NCBI RefSeq assembly: GCF_042477335.2
Contig: NC_091254.1
Span: 96,189,501 to 96,253,500, forward strand
Length of the DNA: 64,000 bases
Origin: Ovis canadensis
Lineage: Eukaryota > Chordata > Mammalia > Artiodactyla > Bovidae
Direction: 5' to 3'
Below are positions 11,606-24,234 of the stretch, in pieces. The position numbers were made by a program, and so were the translations under genes. The notes under the pieces were generated by a model. The model was not told the DNA's origin, made no database searches, and saw only the letters and a list, made by a program, of their open reading frames with translations. The stretch's first letter is position 1. Every line of letters begins with the position of its first letter.

Positions 11606-12544
11606 TTGCTTCTCAATTGCAAGCATTTTCTATAACTATATAGTAAAACAGTAATGAGCGGTAAAGTGCAAACATTCTACCTCTGCTTTTTAAAATTAAT
11701 ATGGGGGCTGGACTCAGCTGAAATGTTGGTCTGAATCAGTGTAGGTTCTAATAATTTTTTATGTCTCTTTCAACAGCTTTAGTACATCAAGCCAATTAAG
11801 CCTAGGCTAACTGACTGGCTACCAGGCATTTTGGCTGATAAACATATTAACGTGTGCTTTCTGTTTGTAGTTCAGCTAATTTGGTGGGGGATGTGGTCAG
11901 TTTTATTGATTAGAGTTCCTAATATTTATCCCTAGTGAATCCTCCCATGTAACTTCAGAGGGTTTTCAATGTTACATGAAATCATTCGTCTAATGCTTGG
12001 CTACCCTGGAGGCTGGATACACGGTGACTACTGAGTATCCGCTGGCAGAGTGTCTGAAAGGATGTGTGAAGGTCACCTTAGGGTGTCTAGACTGTACCCT
12101 CAAGCCATGGGCTCCGGGACTGACACGGAGCTAAGAGGACCCCCGGAGGCAGTGGGAGCTCACGACAGGAGACCCAGGAGGCATCAAAGGACAGAGAGAC
12201 ATCCCTGAAAATAAGCCCCGGGCTGGGGAACCAGTGGGGCAGAGAGCAGAGGTGGAGAGAGACGATCCTGTAGCCCGGACAGGGGGCAGCCGCAGTGGAC
12301 AGTCGAGCTTTTCCTGCTCGCGGTGAGGAGCTTGAGTGTCAGGAGGAGGCAGCTCCTGTGAACATGTCAGGGAAGCGGGCAGGGCAGGAGCCTGCAGGGT
12401 GCTGGACGCGGGGTGCGCCGTGGAGGGGGTGCAGCTTGGGAGGCTTCAGTGGCTGTTTGGCATCTTGACTCAGCTCCTGCTGGTGCAGGCTCACCTGCAG
12501 TCACCTAAGAAAGTGAAGCAAAGAAGGGCCTGTTCTATGGAGAA
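11606..12544. other. Unique intergenic DNA
   Basis: AT-rich, then GC-rich from about 12100. Contains an open frame from 12336 that runs into an L1 3' end and has no recognisable domain. Confidence 0.55.
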
Positions 12545-13030
12545 AGATGTACTAGACCCATACAATGGAGTACTACTCAGCCATGAAAAAGAACAACAAG
12601 TTCACCGTTTGCAGCCACCTGGTTGGACTTGGAGGGCATTCTGGCAAGTGAAAGAAGTCAGACAGAGAAAGATAAATACTGTATGATATCACTTTTATGT
12701 GGAATCTAAAAAATGCAGCAAACTATTGTTGCTCATACTGAGTCAATATGAAGCAGACTCACAGATAAAGAGAACTTTATCTCTTTAGTGGTTGACTCGT
12801 GAGTGAGATAGGTGGGGGAGGGGCAAACGGGGGTCGAGGAGTAAGAGGTACAAACTATTAGGGAGGAAATAAGCTACAAGGATATACTGTACATCATGGG
12901 GAATATAGCCAATATTTTATAATTATGTAAATAGAGTATAATCTTCAAAAATTATGAGTCACTATATTGTACACCTATAACATTAATATTACTGTACATC
13001 AACTATACTTCAACAATTTTTTTTTAAAGA
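12545..13030 (+). mobile_element. L1 LINE 3' UTR
   Basis: ATACAATGGAGTACTACTCA, GCCATGAAAAAGAACAACAA, and the terminal ATTGTACACCTATAACATTA are hallmarks of a mammalian L1 3' end. Confidence 0.88.
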
Positions 13031-13199
13031 AGATTGCTCTATTTGAGACACTGGGGGCGAGGGGAGGAGGAAGGACAGGGTGGGATTTCCATGGAGAGAG
13101 TAGCATGGAAACATGTGCGTTACTATATACATAGCCAATGGTTCAGGGAAGTCAAACCAGGGCTCTGTCACAACCTAGAGGGGTGGGAAGGGGAGAGAG

Positions 13200-13370
13200 C
13201 TGGGAGGGAAGTTCAAGAGGGAGGGGACACATGTATACCGATGGCAGATTTGTTGATATTGGCAGATATTTGGCAGAATTATGTTGATATTTGGCAGAAA
13301 CCAACACAATATTGTAAAGCAATTATTCTCCAATTAAAATAAATAAACTTAATTATTTTTTTAAAAAAGT
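13200..13370 (+). mobile_element. Bovine-type L1 3' terminus
   Basis: ACATGTATACCGATGGCAGA, then CAGAAACCAACACAATATTG and AAGCAATTATTCTCCAATTA with an AT-rich tail. A 16-bp GATATTTGGCAGA-type motif is locally triplicated. Confidence 0.88.
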
Positions 13371-13748
13371 TTGATCTGCTTGACACTTTCTTTTCTTATA
13401 GCTTGTCCCTATGTGTGAAGTTCAGGAACAGGCAGGGTGCTCGGAATGACAGGCCACTGAAGTCTGGAAGAAAAGGGAAGAGACATAGACAGCCTCTCAC
13501 GCATCGGCTCCAGGACCGCGCCAGGGCAGGATGGGGCAGGATGAAGGCTCTGGGGTCCCCAGATGCAGCCGCTGGTGCCCAGGAGATGCTCCACCAGCCA
13601 ACGTCAACCTGAGAGCGTCTGGATTTGCAAAGTGGCCTAAAGACCGCCTGCTCCTTCAGCCTTTGATCACTAAGTGTCTGCGCCCTGTTTGAAGCTCCTG
13701 GGAGACTAGTTTCTCACTGAAGCCCTTATCCTGTTTGGCGGTTCTTAT

Positions 13749-13953
13749 GGTTCCCTGATAGCTCAGACGGTAAAGAATCTGTTTGAAATGCGGGAGACCC
13801 GGGTTCGATCCCTGGGTCCGGAATGTCTCCTGGAGAAGGAAGTGGCGACCCACTCCAGTGTTCTTGCCTGGAGAATCCCGGGGACCGAGGAGCCTGGGGG
13901 GCTACGGTCCATGGAGTCGCAAAGAGTCAGACGCGACTGAGCGACTGACACAC
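13749..13953 (+). mobile_element. Bov-tA SINE
   Basis: Well preserved: CCCGGGTTCGATCCCTGGG head and a full body ending GCGACTGAGCGACTGACAC. Confidence 0.93.
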
Positions 13954-14849
13954 CCGCACGGTGCTCTCATTGGAGGTGGCCTGCAGCCTGCCTCACGGCA
14001 GTTTTCCCCTGCATTCTTGGTTCTGCTAAATTTGACTGGAAACGGGGGTGTGGGTGCCCCATCCCCTGGCCTGCTTACTGAAGGATTCGGCCTCAGCTCT
14101 ACCGACCCTCGGGCTTAGTAAGAATGTTCCTTCTACCTCGATACCTCCTTTTGCCCACACGTTTTATGTTCCGATTTATTGGGTTCCATTTTCAGGACTG
14201 AGAAATAGCAGAATTCAAATGTAGGCAAGACCACGTTCTCCCACTCAGGCAGGTGAAAACCTATGCCACGCCCACTATTTTGGATTTCCTTGTACCCTTG
14301 CGAGGAAAGGATCTGGTTTTCAAAATAAAACCCACGCGTTGCTTTGTTTAGGTTGATCTCGTCTGTGTTCTTGGTTTGAAATGCAGGAGTTAGGAAAATG
14401 CAGTAATTGAATTTGAAGTGATTTAAATTATAGGGATAATAAATCAAAATATATACCTTAAGCCACAATACATAGAAATTAATCCAAGAAGGATACTGGT
14501 AGCCAGTCTTTGTCTCTCTTATGATGTCTCATCCAATTTAAAGATGAGTAAAACCAAGAAGAAAAGAGTAGCTCCAGATAAAACAACAGTGATTTCACGT
14601 GTAATTAGAACTAACCATTTTTTCTTCATTTATAGAACATACTCCGATGGCCTCTGAGGCTGGTGGCAGGATAAGACATTAACTTGTAATTATGCTTTGA
14701 TTTGCAATGAAAAATTGAAATGACTGTAACTCCCTTCCAATCCAAGAAACGTGACTGTTAGTTAAATTATGAGGCGTTGCTGCCCTCTGCTGGTTTATCT
14801 GGGTATAACATATTCAGAAAAGATTTTGATGCGTGTCACTTGCTTCATC
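13954..14849. other. Unique intergenic DNA
   Basis: About 0.9 kb with no recognisable gene or repeat. Confidence 0.55.
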
Positions 14850-15117
14850 AGTTCAGTTCAGTCGCTCAGTCGTGTCCGACTCTTTGTGACCCCATGAATC
14901 GCAGCACGCCAGTCCTCCCTGTCCATCACCAACTCCCGGAGTTTACCCAAAGTCATGTCCATAGAATCGGTGATGCCATCCAGCCATCTCATCCTCTGTC
15001 GTCCCCTTCTCCTCCTGCCCCCAATCCCTCCTAGCATCAGCGTCTTTTCCAATGAGTCAACTCTTCGCATGAGGCTGCCAAAGGACTGGAGTTGCAGCTT
15101 TAGCATCAGTCCTTCCA
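14850..15117 (-). mobile_element. BovB LINE 3' end (ART2A-like)
   Basis: Starts CAGTTCAGTTCAGTCGCTCA. The minus strand reads [19 protein letters not shown] and [12 protein letters not shown] of the RTE protein. Directly abuts a Bov-tA piece. Confidence 0.92.
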
Positions 15118-15268
15118 CCTGCTTAGTCGTGTTCAATTCTGTGACCCTGTGGACTGTAGCCAGCCAGGCTCCTCTGTCCATGGGATTCTCCAGGCAGGCA
15201 TCCTGGAGTGGGTTGCCATGCCTCCCTCCAGGGGATCTTCCCGACCCAGGAATAGAACCCGGGTCTCC
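15118..15268 (-). mobile_element. Bov-tA SINE, tRNA head truncated
   Basis: Reversed BovA body from CTGCTTAGTCGTGTTCAATT to ATAGAACCCGGGTCTCC. The outer half of the head is missing. Confidence 0.88.
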
Positions 15269-16120
15269 AAGTTTCTTTAATAAGAAGCCAAGTTTTAAAA
15301 ACCATTTTACATGTTAGCAGTGAGTGTTTTCCTTTATGAATGTACACTTAACCTATTAAAAAAACATTAAGTCATGTGGCTTCTTTCAGTTAAAATGGCA
15401 GATAAATCTTTTGAAACCCAGATATAAATTAATGAGCCAGAAAATGCTGAAAACATAATGCTGCCTGTTAATATCATGCATTTATATGACATTTTCAGAG
15501 AGCACTTAATACATGTTTTCTCATTTAGTCTCCCATTATCCCCAGGAGGAAGCAAATCATTATATTTCATTTGTTCAACTTCTTAGGTCTGTGAGTGCAG
15601 CTGGTAATTGATTTTTTCCAAATGCAAGTTGTAGACATTTAATGATTTGTGATCAGTTATGTGTCTCCTCCCACAATACCAGCAAGCCACGGCGCCTAAA
15701 CATCATTAAATAAGGGTTGCACTCTCCTGGAATAACCCCGACCTCATTCAGAACCACAGGGACAACTACACAGTTTAAGGGTTTCCACTGTTTCATCTCA
15801 TCTTTAAAATGAAAATTTTGGATCCGAAGGTGAGATAAAGCATCATTTAGAGTGAATTATGGCTTATGATCCGTATAAGCATTGGCACCTGTTCCAAATC
15901 AGAGTTTACTTCTTTATTTTTGTATCTAAAAGAGAAAACTGCCTCTGTCCTTTGCTTAAGGATCCAAGGGGTCCCAGAACGATTACTGTGCTCTGGTTTA
16001 TATCCCTGACTGCACAAAGTGAAGTCCAAAGAAGGGATATTTGCTTTGTATTTTGTGCAAGAAATTTCCAGCGTTTTGTTTATGTTTGCTCATTTGTTCT
16101 GTTTTCTGAAAACTTCACAC
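15269..16120. other. Unique intergenic DNA
   Basis: AT-rich single-copy sequence; no gene seen. Confidence 0.55.
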
Positions 16121-16129
16121 TTTTAGGGC

Positions 16130-16354
16130 CTGCGTGTACCTGCTCAGTCGCTTCATTCGAGTCCGACCTTTGCGACCCTGTGGACTGTAGCCCACCAAGC
16201 TCCTCTCTCCATGGGATTCTCCAGGTGAGAATACCAGAGTGGGTTGCCATTTCCTTCTCCAGGGGATCTCCCCAGCCTAAGGATCGAACCTGCCTCTCCT
16301 GGGTCTCCTGCTTTGCAGGCAAAGTCTTTAACCACTGAGCCACCTGGGAAACCT
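16130..16354 (-). mobile_element. Bov-tA SINE with target-site duplication
   Basis: Full reversed element. TTTTAGGGC flanks it at 16121-16129 and 16355-16363. Confidence 0.93.
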
Positions 16355-16363
16355 TTTTAGGGC

Positions 16364-16798
16364 ATGTGGAAGGATATTCCGGCTACATATTCAGGTTATT
16401 TCATTAAGAAGATTCACCCAGGAGGTACAGCAAACCAATAGTTAACCCTCATTGTACTGCAGGGGTGGGGTAGTTGGTGAGTGGTATTTTATAAAGCCCC
16501 AAAGTGTTCTCATGTTAAAGGGTTTTACAGCGTTTTGTTTTAGAGCTTAATAACTGAGGCAAAAATCAGAGCGAACTCCTTCTAGCCGATAGCAGCTCAC
16601 ATTCTGCTCCTAACAGAGTGAGCTCCTGGAAGGAGGCTTCATCCTCTGACTCACGCAGCAAAAGCCTTTGGTGACCCAGGCTCCCTGGTGGCAGAGGGCG
16701 TCCTGGGCTGAGTCGAATAGACGTGCCTGTGCCTTCCAGGGGCCCCGTCCTGGCAAGAGTTATACAGCAGACAAAGAGACACACACATTTACAGCAAG
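16364..16798. other. Unique intergenic DNA
   Basis: No supported feature. Confidence 0.5.
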
Positions 16799-17041
16799 GT
16801 TAAGCACCTGGTGGTTAAAGAACCCGCTTGCCAAAGCAGGAGATGTAAGAGACGCGGGTTCGATCCCTGGGTAGGGAAGATCCCGTGGAGAAGGGAGTGG
16901 CTACCCACTGCAGTGTTCTTGCCTGGAGAATCCCATGGACAGAGGAGCCTGGTGGGCTACAGTCCATGGGGTTGCAAAGACTCAGACACGATTGAGCGAG
17001 CATGCGTGTGTGCAGGTGCACGCACAGACACACACGCACAC
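16799..17041 (+). mobile_element. Bov-tA SINE with CA-rich tail
   Basis: GACGCGGGTTCGATCCCTGG head and a full body to ACACGATTGAGCGAGC (about 17003). A GTGTG and then CACAGACACACACGCACAC tail follows. Confidence 0.9.
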
Positions 17042-17308
17042 TATAAGCCCCTGGAGAAGCAAAGGCGAGAATGACTGTTGAGAGAATTGGCAGTCAGCAG
17101 ATCATCAGACCGTGGAGTCAAGGTCTCCATGCGCGGGTGGTACCATATTTCATTGCATTTCAGCTGCACCGATGGTCAGGTGCCTTGATAGTGTACCTTC
17201 CATCAAGAAAACCAATGTGGCTGGTTAAACCATCACCCAGTGCTTTCCTTCAACTAGAGTCTGGATTTAAACTTACCAGAAGAGATTATTCTTGACATAG
17301 TTGGATAT

Positions 17309-17491
17309 CAGTTCAGTTGCTCAGTTGTGTCAGACTGTTTGTGACCCCATGGACTGTGACACGCCAGGCTTGCCTGTCCATCACCATCTCGCAGAGTTTG
17401 CTCAGACTCATGTCCATTGAGACGGTGATGGGTGATGCCATCCAACCATCTCATCTTCTGTTGTCCCCTTCTCCTCCCACCTTCTATCTTA
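17309..17491 (-). mobile_element. BovB LINE 3' end
   Basis: CAGTTCAGTTGCTCAGTTGT to TCCTCCCACCTTCTATCTT. Contains a small GGTGATG duplication at about 17424-17437. Confidence 0.88.
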
Positions 17492-17673
17492 AAAATCACG
17501 TCACCTCTGGCTGAAAGTAAATAGGAAAATGTGAACGACATAAATGGAGGTGATTCGAAAATGTTCACATGTTCAGAGCTCAGATGGGAGTGAGTGGAAC
17601 GAGAAGAGGCATAGAGACCTGGGTTAGACCTTGTGAGGAGTGTATTTCTGGACGGCAGAGCAGCAGGACCACA

Positions 17674-17788
17674 GGTGCAAGGGGACGCAGGGACCGGAGG
17701 TGAGCGAGAGGAGGCACAGGGGAGGCAGAGACTGAAGGTGAGCCAGAGGAGGTGCAGGGGGCGCAGGGACCTGAGGTGAGCGAGAGGA
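17674..17788. repeat. 38-39-bp minisatellite, 3 units
   Basis: Three adjacent units (17674-17712, 17713-17750, 17751-17788) each end GGTGAGC(G/C)AGAGGA. The two outer units are closest to each other. Confidence 0.85.
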
Positions 17789-19571
17789 GCGGGAGGGACG
17801 CTGGTGACAAGGACCCGGCGGAGCATGGAGCCGAAGGAGGCGGAGGGGAGGGATCAAGGAGCAACATCCCTGGGAAGGTCCTGGGGACGTGGGCCTGGAC
17901 TGGGTGTGTGTCTTTCTCTGATGAGAGAAGGGACCCACCCTTTGGAAGCATAGGATGAGGAGCTGACCTGGGGTGGGTTTCAGATCTGAGATGAGAAGAC
18001 TGCAGGGTTTAGGGTTTAATGTTTCCATCTGACGTTTCTCAACCCCTCAGCTGAACAGGAGGCCAAGTCCTTGGCTGAAAAGGAGGATTTGAGAGGAGGA
18101 GGTTACTGGAGGTTTGAGAACTGAGGAAAGCTATCGAATCATCTTTGCCAAAGAGCAAACATTGTCTGAGTAGAAACGCTGTTGTTGTGTTGGACAGACC
18201 TCACGCCCCCCGGAGCCCAGGGCTTCTGTAATCCTATAGGCTGGACGGAGCCAGCAACTATTTCCCACGTGGGGACAAGCCCGAGATGCATGTTTTTCCC
18301 TGTGTTAGAGTTTGCCCAGCAAAGACCTCTGGAGAAACATCAAGAGAGGCAGACTGATGGCAGGGAAATCATTGTAATAAATACTGGGTCACACTTTCAG
18401 AGCTCTTGCTCTGTGCCAAGCTCTGTCTCAACCGCCATGGGGTTGCGAAGAGTCGGGCACGACTCAGTGCCTTTCACTTCACTTCATTTCCGATGCCTTT
18501 GGAATAAAGCACCGCGGTGGACGCCGCCTTCCTGCTTCCCATTTCCATAATCTCACCTCCTTGTCCATAGCGTCTGAGCGCTCCCGCGTGGCTTCATCCC
18601 GAGCGCATGACTTCCACGACCAAGGTGCCCACGTCAGTGGATGCCCATCCCATCAGCCTCAGCCAGGGATCAGTTGCAGGTCAGTCACCTAAGAGCTTTC
18701 GAGGATGCTGTTTTTCTCACCTATTACCTTTCTACCACCTTAGTAAACTGAGTGTCTCTGGGGCCCTGATAGTTGACACAGTAAAGGAGCAGGTGAAACA
18801 TTTGCATATGACAATGTCTGCAGACACCATTATTTCCCCAAGCGCTTAGATTTCCTCCCCCGCGTTCTGGCAGCTCTAAAACTTCAGCCCCATTAAATTC
18901 AGGATAACGTCCCATCCAGTTATCCAAGTAGACTGTTTCATCTACTTCCAGCTGCTTGAACTATCACATTAAATTCAAATTCCCAGGGAAGTGTACCCCA
19001 AACTATAAGTGTGGGCTGAGCCAGCGTTTTATTGGTCTTGTGGGTCTAGCAATCTGGGAATCCGTTCCCACACATATTTGCTACTTTTCTGCCAGTATAA
19101 ATTGGCTGATTTAGCAATGATTGGTGTGTACAAGTTATCTCCTCCAAGATTAAACTTTGCACCACCCCACACAGAGTATGCTGGAAGATGCTTGTATGTA
19201 CCAGCCTGGAGAAGGATACGGTGGTAACCCCATTAACACTCTGCCCCTGCTGAGATCTCACGGGGGCGGGAAGCTCCTTGGGCAGCCTCCTCGGATGGGG
19301 GAACAGGGGCCCGTCTGACGGCCAGAGGGGACCCTACAGAAGCTGGCATTCAAGACTCAGGTTCATCCCCATCCAAAATCTCTCAGACCTACTCTTGAGT
19401 CAGCCTTCTTACCTCATGTAATAAATTTAGCAACTGTGCATTCAATTTGCTTTGTAAGTGATAACCTAAATAAGGCTGTGTCTGGTTGGAGTTTTTAATG
19501 AGGCTCCACTGTGGCTGTAAGAAAGAAGACAAGCGAAAGTAATATTGATGCATTGTTTTTTAAAACTGTTT
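17789..19571. other. Mostly unique intergenic DNA
   Basis: Only a short Bov-tA tail is recognisable. No gene supported. Confidence 0.5.
18433..18490 (+). mobile_element. Bov-tA/Bov-A2 tail fragment
   Basis: CCATGGGGTTGCGAAGAGTC followed by GGGCACGACTCAGTG and CTTTCACTTCACTTCATTTC. Confidence 0.6.
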
Positions 19572-19866
19572 ATTTTATTTTTGGCCGTGGGGACCTCATC
19601 ACTGAACTCTGGCCTGTCTGGTTGTGGTGAGCAGGGGCTGTTCCCTAGCTGCCGTGTGCAGGCTTCTGCCTGGTGACTCCTCTCGTTGCAGAGCAGAGGC
19701 TTTAGGACCTGGCTCAGCAGCTGTGGTCTGCGGGTTCCAGAGCACAAGCTCAGGCAGTTGTGTCTCAAGGGTTTAGTTGCTCTGAGGCAAGTGGACCCTT
19801 CCCAGACCAGGGATCGAATCTGCATCCCCTGCACTGGCGGGTGGCTTCTTAGCCACTGGACACCAG
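19572..19866 (-). mobile_element. CHR-type cetartiodactyl SINE
   Basis: The reversed element begins TTTTGGCCGTGGGGACC, carries the GTTGTG/GCTC-rich body and ends with a reversed tRNA-like head, GGGATCGAATCTGCATCCCC and AGCCACTGGACACC. Confidence 0.8.
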
Positions 19867-20204
19867 CAAAGTCTGGAAGAAGACATTTTTAAAGCCACTA
19901 ATTTTCAGACTTTTATTTCTCTGACTATAAAGTGGGGAGTTTAAAGCCCTGCCCCATCTTTTCCTTTAAGGTCTCCACTGTAGTCAGTCCTAGAAATTCC
20001 AGCCCACTGTCCTTGTGGTCACCATCGGTGAATAAATACTGTGATAGTCAGAGGTACCACATGCTTTGCATCCAGGTACCTTGCCTTTAACCAGCAGGTC
20101 ATCCTGAGCATCCATGGGTGCAAATGTCTCTTGGCACATTAATACATGCAGAATTGTTTTGAACAGATACATTTTGGACCTTCCAACTTTAACTGCTAAG
20201 CAGA

Positions 20205-20223
20205 TTTTTTTTTTTTTTTTTTT
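20205..20223. repeat. Poly(T) tract
   Basis: About 19 T in a row. Confidence 0.9.
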
Positions 20224-20253
20224 ACTACATGAGTTCTCAAAACCTTTTATATG

Positions 20254-20452
20254 AGCTTCCCTTGTAGCTCAGTCGGTAAAGAATCTGCCTGCAGTGCAGG
20301 AGACCTGGGTTCGATTCCTGGGTTGGGAAGATCCCCTGGAGAAGGAAATGGCAACCCACTCCAGTATCCTTGCCTGGAAAATCTCATGGACAGAGGGCTG
20401 CAGTCCATGGGGTCACAAAGAGTCGGGCACGATTGAGCGACTAACACTTACT
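20254..20452 (+). mobile_element. Bov-tA SINE
   Basis: Starts GAGCTTCCCTTGTAGCTC. The body has a small deletion (CAGAGGGCTGCAGTCC). Ends GATTGAGCGACTAACAC. Confidence 0.92.
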
Positions 20453-20580
20453 TACAGTATATGTATATAATTTTTCCCTAGATAATCTCGCTGAAGGAAG
20501 GCTCCTTGGCGCAGACTCTGGGTCTTGCGTCTTGCTTAGTCCCCTTTGATGCACCTCGATTACATTCTTGGAATGGCTCC

Positions 20581-20960
20581 CTGTATTCGTTTTCTATTGC
20601 TGTATAAGAATTTCCCATGAACGTGACTGCTTAAGAAAGTCCACTCTCTTCTCTCATATTTTCCGTGGGTAAGGAAGCCAGCTGTGATAAATCTAGGTCC
20701 ACTCTTGGGCTCTCAAAAATCATCAACGAAGTGCTGACTAGGGAGGTGGTATCGAGGTCCACCTGGAGAGGGATTGACTTGGGTTTGCACTGTTCAGTTC
20801 CTTGGGTTGTAGGAACGAGGATTTGGGTTTCTTGACGATTGCTGGTCAGAGGCCATTGTCAGTGTCCAGAGACTGCCTCCAGCTCCCCGCCTGTGGGCTC
20901 CCCGACACACGCTCCCCCGGGAGTCAGGAAGTCAGATGATCAGTTATATCACGTCATCGC
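20581..20960 (+). mobile_element. Old mammalian interspersed repeat, family not assigned
   Basis: Starts GTATTCGTTTTCTATTGCTG and later has CAGTTCCTTGGGTTGTAGGA. The same landmarks recur in the copy at 41741-42330, so the two are related. Confidence 0.55.
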
Positions 20961-22311
20961 ACCATCACATCCACACAGGCACACATCTGTCGCCTTTTCC
21001 CTATTCTGGGGTAGGAAGCAAGTTACAGGACCTTCCCCAGCCCCCACGTACACACACTCAGAGGAGGCAATTAAACAGTGAGACAGGAGACAGGGTTCGT
21101 GTGCAGGCACATGACTATTCCAGAGTATTTCCATCTCTCTCCCCTTTGTGGAGCAGTCTTTTGTTCCAGCTGCTCACAGTTCACTAACAACCTCACTTGA
21201 GGGGACTTGGTTAGGTTTATCCATGTTATGCATGAGCCAAACCGTCAGTTTTCCATTAACCCGTGCCTTCAGAAAGACGCAACGAGACGTGGCTCCATGG
21301 TGGCCGACTCAACAGACCCACCTGCTTTCCTATCGTTCTCTCTCTGCTGTTCCCATCACCGACTGTCCCCTCCAGCCAGCGCTGGCTTCAGCTCTAGATG
21401 CAGAAAGGCACCAGGGAGCCAGGGGAATCAGGACGGAGTCAAGCTGTGGGACACAGAGGTGCCAGGGGGACATTCAGACCCAGGAAATTCTGCCGCGCTC
21501 AGCAGAAGGAACTCTCCAGGGGAATCCAGAAGACTTACCCCTGTGACCCAGCTGGCACCCTCCTCATGTGGCAAATATTGGCAGCTGTCAGTAGTTCACT
21601 GTGCAAACAATGTTTCTAGGAACCAACCACTCAGGTCTAACAGGACAGTTTTAAAATTTAAGCTCTGCTTTTCCCAAGCTATTTCTGTTTGTTTTTTTTT
21701 TTTGCTATGATTTGTGAGTGCCCAGGAAATATCATTTTTAATATTAAGCAAAGCAACAGTAGCTGTTATGGTGAACCAGGTACCAAAAGCACACAAAGCA
21801 TATACCAAAGCCAAACAAAAATAACTTGGGGTGACTCACCACCTCACTGCTTTTCTCCCCCATTAGCTTGAATAGCTTTTACCATCTTAGCCACCAGGGA
21901 AGTCCCAGCATGGAGAGTTAACAGCATTTTATTGAAGTTTCAAAGCAGCATTTATACAAAAACCCACCCAACTCATAAAACTCAGTAGTGTACGTGGCGT
22001 TCTTCTCTTTGAAAAACACCTTCTTAACTAATTTGCTTTTTTATCTTTCCAAGATATGCCCCTTCCCGTGTAACTTGGAACACAGTGGCCCACTTGGCTC
22101 CATGCGGTATTTCTGTTGGCTCATCATCTCATAACACTGTGGTACAATTGCCTCTGCATCAAGAATAAAAAAATTACTCCACCAACATTTGCTGATAACA
22201 TTCTCTCTCCTGACCACTGGGCAGCTCATTATTCTCTAGGTAGAACAGGGAACATTAAAAAAAGATGTTCATTATTTTACATAAACTTTCTTTTTTTTAC
22301 CTAAAACTATT
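20961..22311. other. Mostly unique intergenic DNA
   Basis: A short CHR head (21885-21907, TTAGCCACCAGGGAAGTCCC) is the only recognisable repeat. No gene supported. Confidence 0.5.
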
Positions 22312-22669
22312 TTTAATTTATTATTGTACTTAATTCGTGTTTAATTTTGGTTGCCCTGCGTCTTCGTTGCTGGGTGGGCTTTCCCTAGTTGCAGACAGCG
22401 GGGGCGACTCTCTAGTTGGGGTCCAGAGGCTTCCGGTTGCAGCGGCTTCTGCTGTTGCGGAGCTCAGACTCTGGGGCGCGGAGGCTGCAGCCGCGGCGGG
22501 ATGTGGGCCCCACGGCCGTGGCTCCCGGCTCTGGAACACGGGCCTCATGGCTGTGGTGCAGGGGCTCCCCTGCTCCGTGGCACATGGGATCTCCCTGGAT
22601 CAGGGCTCAAACCCAGGTCTCCTGCTCTGGCAGGCAGATTCTTTACCCCTGAGCCACCAGGGAAGCCCA
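22312..22669 (-). mobile_element. CHR-type cetartiodactyl SINE
   Basis: TTTTGGTTGCCCTGCGTCTT, a GC-rich body, then reversed head AGGGCTCAAACCCAGGTCTC and GAGCCACCAGGGAAGCCC. Longer than the 19.6 kb copy. Confidence 0.85.
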
Positions 22670-23196
22670 CGTTTTTTAAATGGAAAAAAAAAAAATATAT
22701 GTGTCTCTCTTTTGTTCTAAAAGCCAAGTAAAGAAGAAAGAATTAAAGGATCACTTGGGGAAATTAAATGTTTTTTTAAAACATAGGTATTTAGGAAATT
22801 ATGGGAATTCTCCTGGTCACCCCACAGGGGGTGACTTCAGGAGCATTTCCCCTGCTGCAGATGACCCATGCTGCCACCAAGCTGCGCATACTGCTGTAGT
22901 GAGACATTCCGTAAGTCATGTGCCCTTAGCAATAGCGCAAGTGTTCTCCCTTTTAATAGAGTTCTTTCTGGAGAACAGTCATTTCCTCTGTCAATTTTGA
23001 GAGAATGAACCCCCATCACCACACCCCTGGGCACAAGATAATTTGGTCCTTGGCAATAACAGATCGAGACCATAAAGTGAAAAGCACAGGTCCCAGTCCC
23101 TTTCAGCCACGTGCCTGTAGCTTTCATGGTCATAAACCTGTCACAATGGGAGATCCCATCCATTACTCACCGAGACCAGCGCCCTGAACACTAGGG

Positions 23197-23422
23197 TGCG
23201 TGCTTGCATGCTAGGTTGCTTCAGTGGTGTCCGACTCTTTGTGACCCCATGGACTATAGCCTGTCAGGCTCCTCTGTCCATGGAATTCTCCAGGGAGGAA
23301 TACTGGAGTGGATCGCCTTGCCCTCCTCCAGGGGATCTTCCTGACCTCCGGATCGAACCAGCATCTCCTGTGTCTACATCGTTGACAGGCGAATTCTTTA
23401 CCACTAGCGCCACCTGGGAAGT
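23197..23422 (-). mobile_element. Bov-tA SINE with target-site duplication
   Basis: Complete reversed element between CCTGAACACTAGGG (23183-23196) and CCTGAACACGAGGG (23423-23436). The flanks match at 13 of 14 bases. Confidence 0.93.
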
Positions 23423-23834
23423 CCTGAACACGAGGGAAGTCTGTCTCAATTAACGTCAACTGGTTTTCCTAGGAATTCCACAGCCTCGTGGCATGATCAC
23501 ATTTAAACAGTATTGAACCCAAATTCTCATTCTAAGAGACTTGACAACTATTAAGCTGTGGATAGAACACTCTGTAAATAAATTCACTAATCTTGACCAT
23601 CAAAAGGTGAGAAAAATGGGAGCTCCTTTTACCAGATGTTTTACTGCATTTCTCCTGTTTTCCTCACAACTAAAAGTGCAATTTCCTTTTTTTTTTTTTT
23701 CATTTAAGGCTAAAATTGAGTTTTATGTTTCATCAATCCAGGCACCTTCCCAGGTTGAGAGCAGAATTAAACGAAATGTCCTGTAAGGAGAAGAAGAAGG
23801 ACTTGGCATTAGAAAAATCACGCTTGTGAGTTAG

Positions 23835-23995
23835 AGGAGTGGGATGGAGGAGGGAGGGAGGGAGGGGGTATGTTTATACAGACAGCTGATCCCTGTGGCT
23901 TCACAGCAGAAACCAGCACCACATTGTAAAGCAACTATCCTCCAATTAAAAATAAACAAGTAATACTTTACAAATTTAAAGAAAAGAAATAAAGC
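23835..23995 (+). mobile_element. Bovine-type L1 3' terminus
   Basis: GGGAGGGAGGGAGGGGGTAT, then CAGAAACCAGCACCACATTG and AAGCAACTATCCTCCAATTA with an A-rich tail. Confidence 0.88.
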
Positions 23996-24023
23996 CTCAT
24001 ATTGTTTTAAAAAAGTGAGGAGG

Positions 24024-24234
24024 GACTTCCTAGGTGGCTCAGTGGTAAAGAATCTACCTGCAATGCCAGAGACCTGGGTTTGATCCTTGGGTTGGGAAGA
24101 TCCCCTGGAGGAGGGCATGGTAACCTACTCCAGCATTCTTGCCTGGAGAGTCCCATGGACAGAGGAGCCTGGCAGGCTACAGCCCATGGGGTCGCAGAGT
24201 CAGATAAGACTTAGGGACTAAACAGCAACAGCAA
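24024..24234 (+). mobile_element. Bov-tA SINE
   Basis: AGGGACTTCCTAGGTGGCTC through CCTGGGTTTGATCCTTGGG to GACTTAGGGACTAAACAGC. Confidence 0.92.

Noticed and set aside
12336..12686. 116-codon plus-strand open frame
   Set aside because: Its second half is the L1 3' UTR (from about 12545) and its first half shows no domain or splice context.
13783..13830. tRNA-like box A and box B in this and other Bov-tA heads
   Set aside because: They belong to SINE heads derived from tRNA. The body and tail continue as Bov-tA, and no mature tRNA structure ends there.
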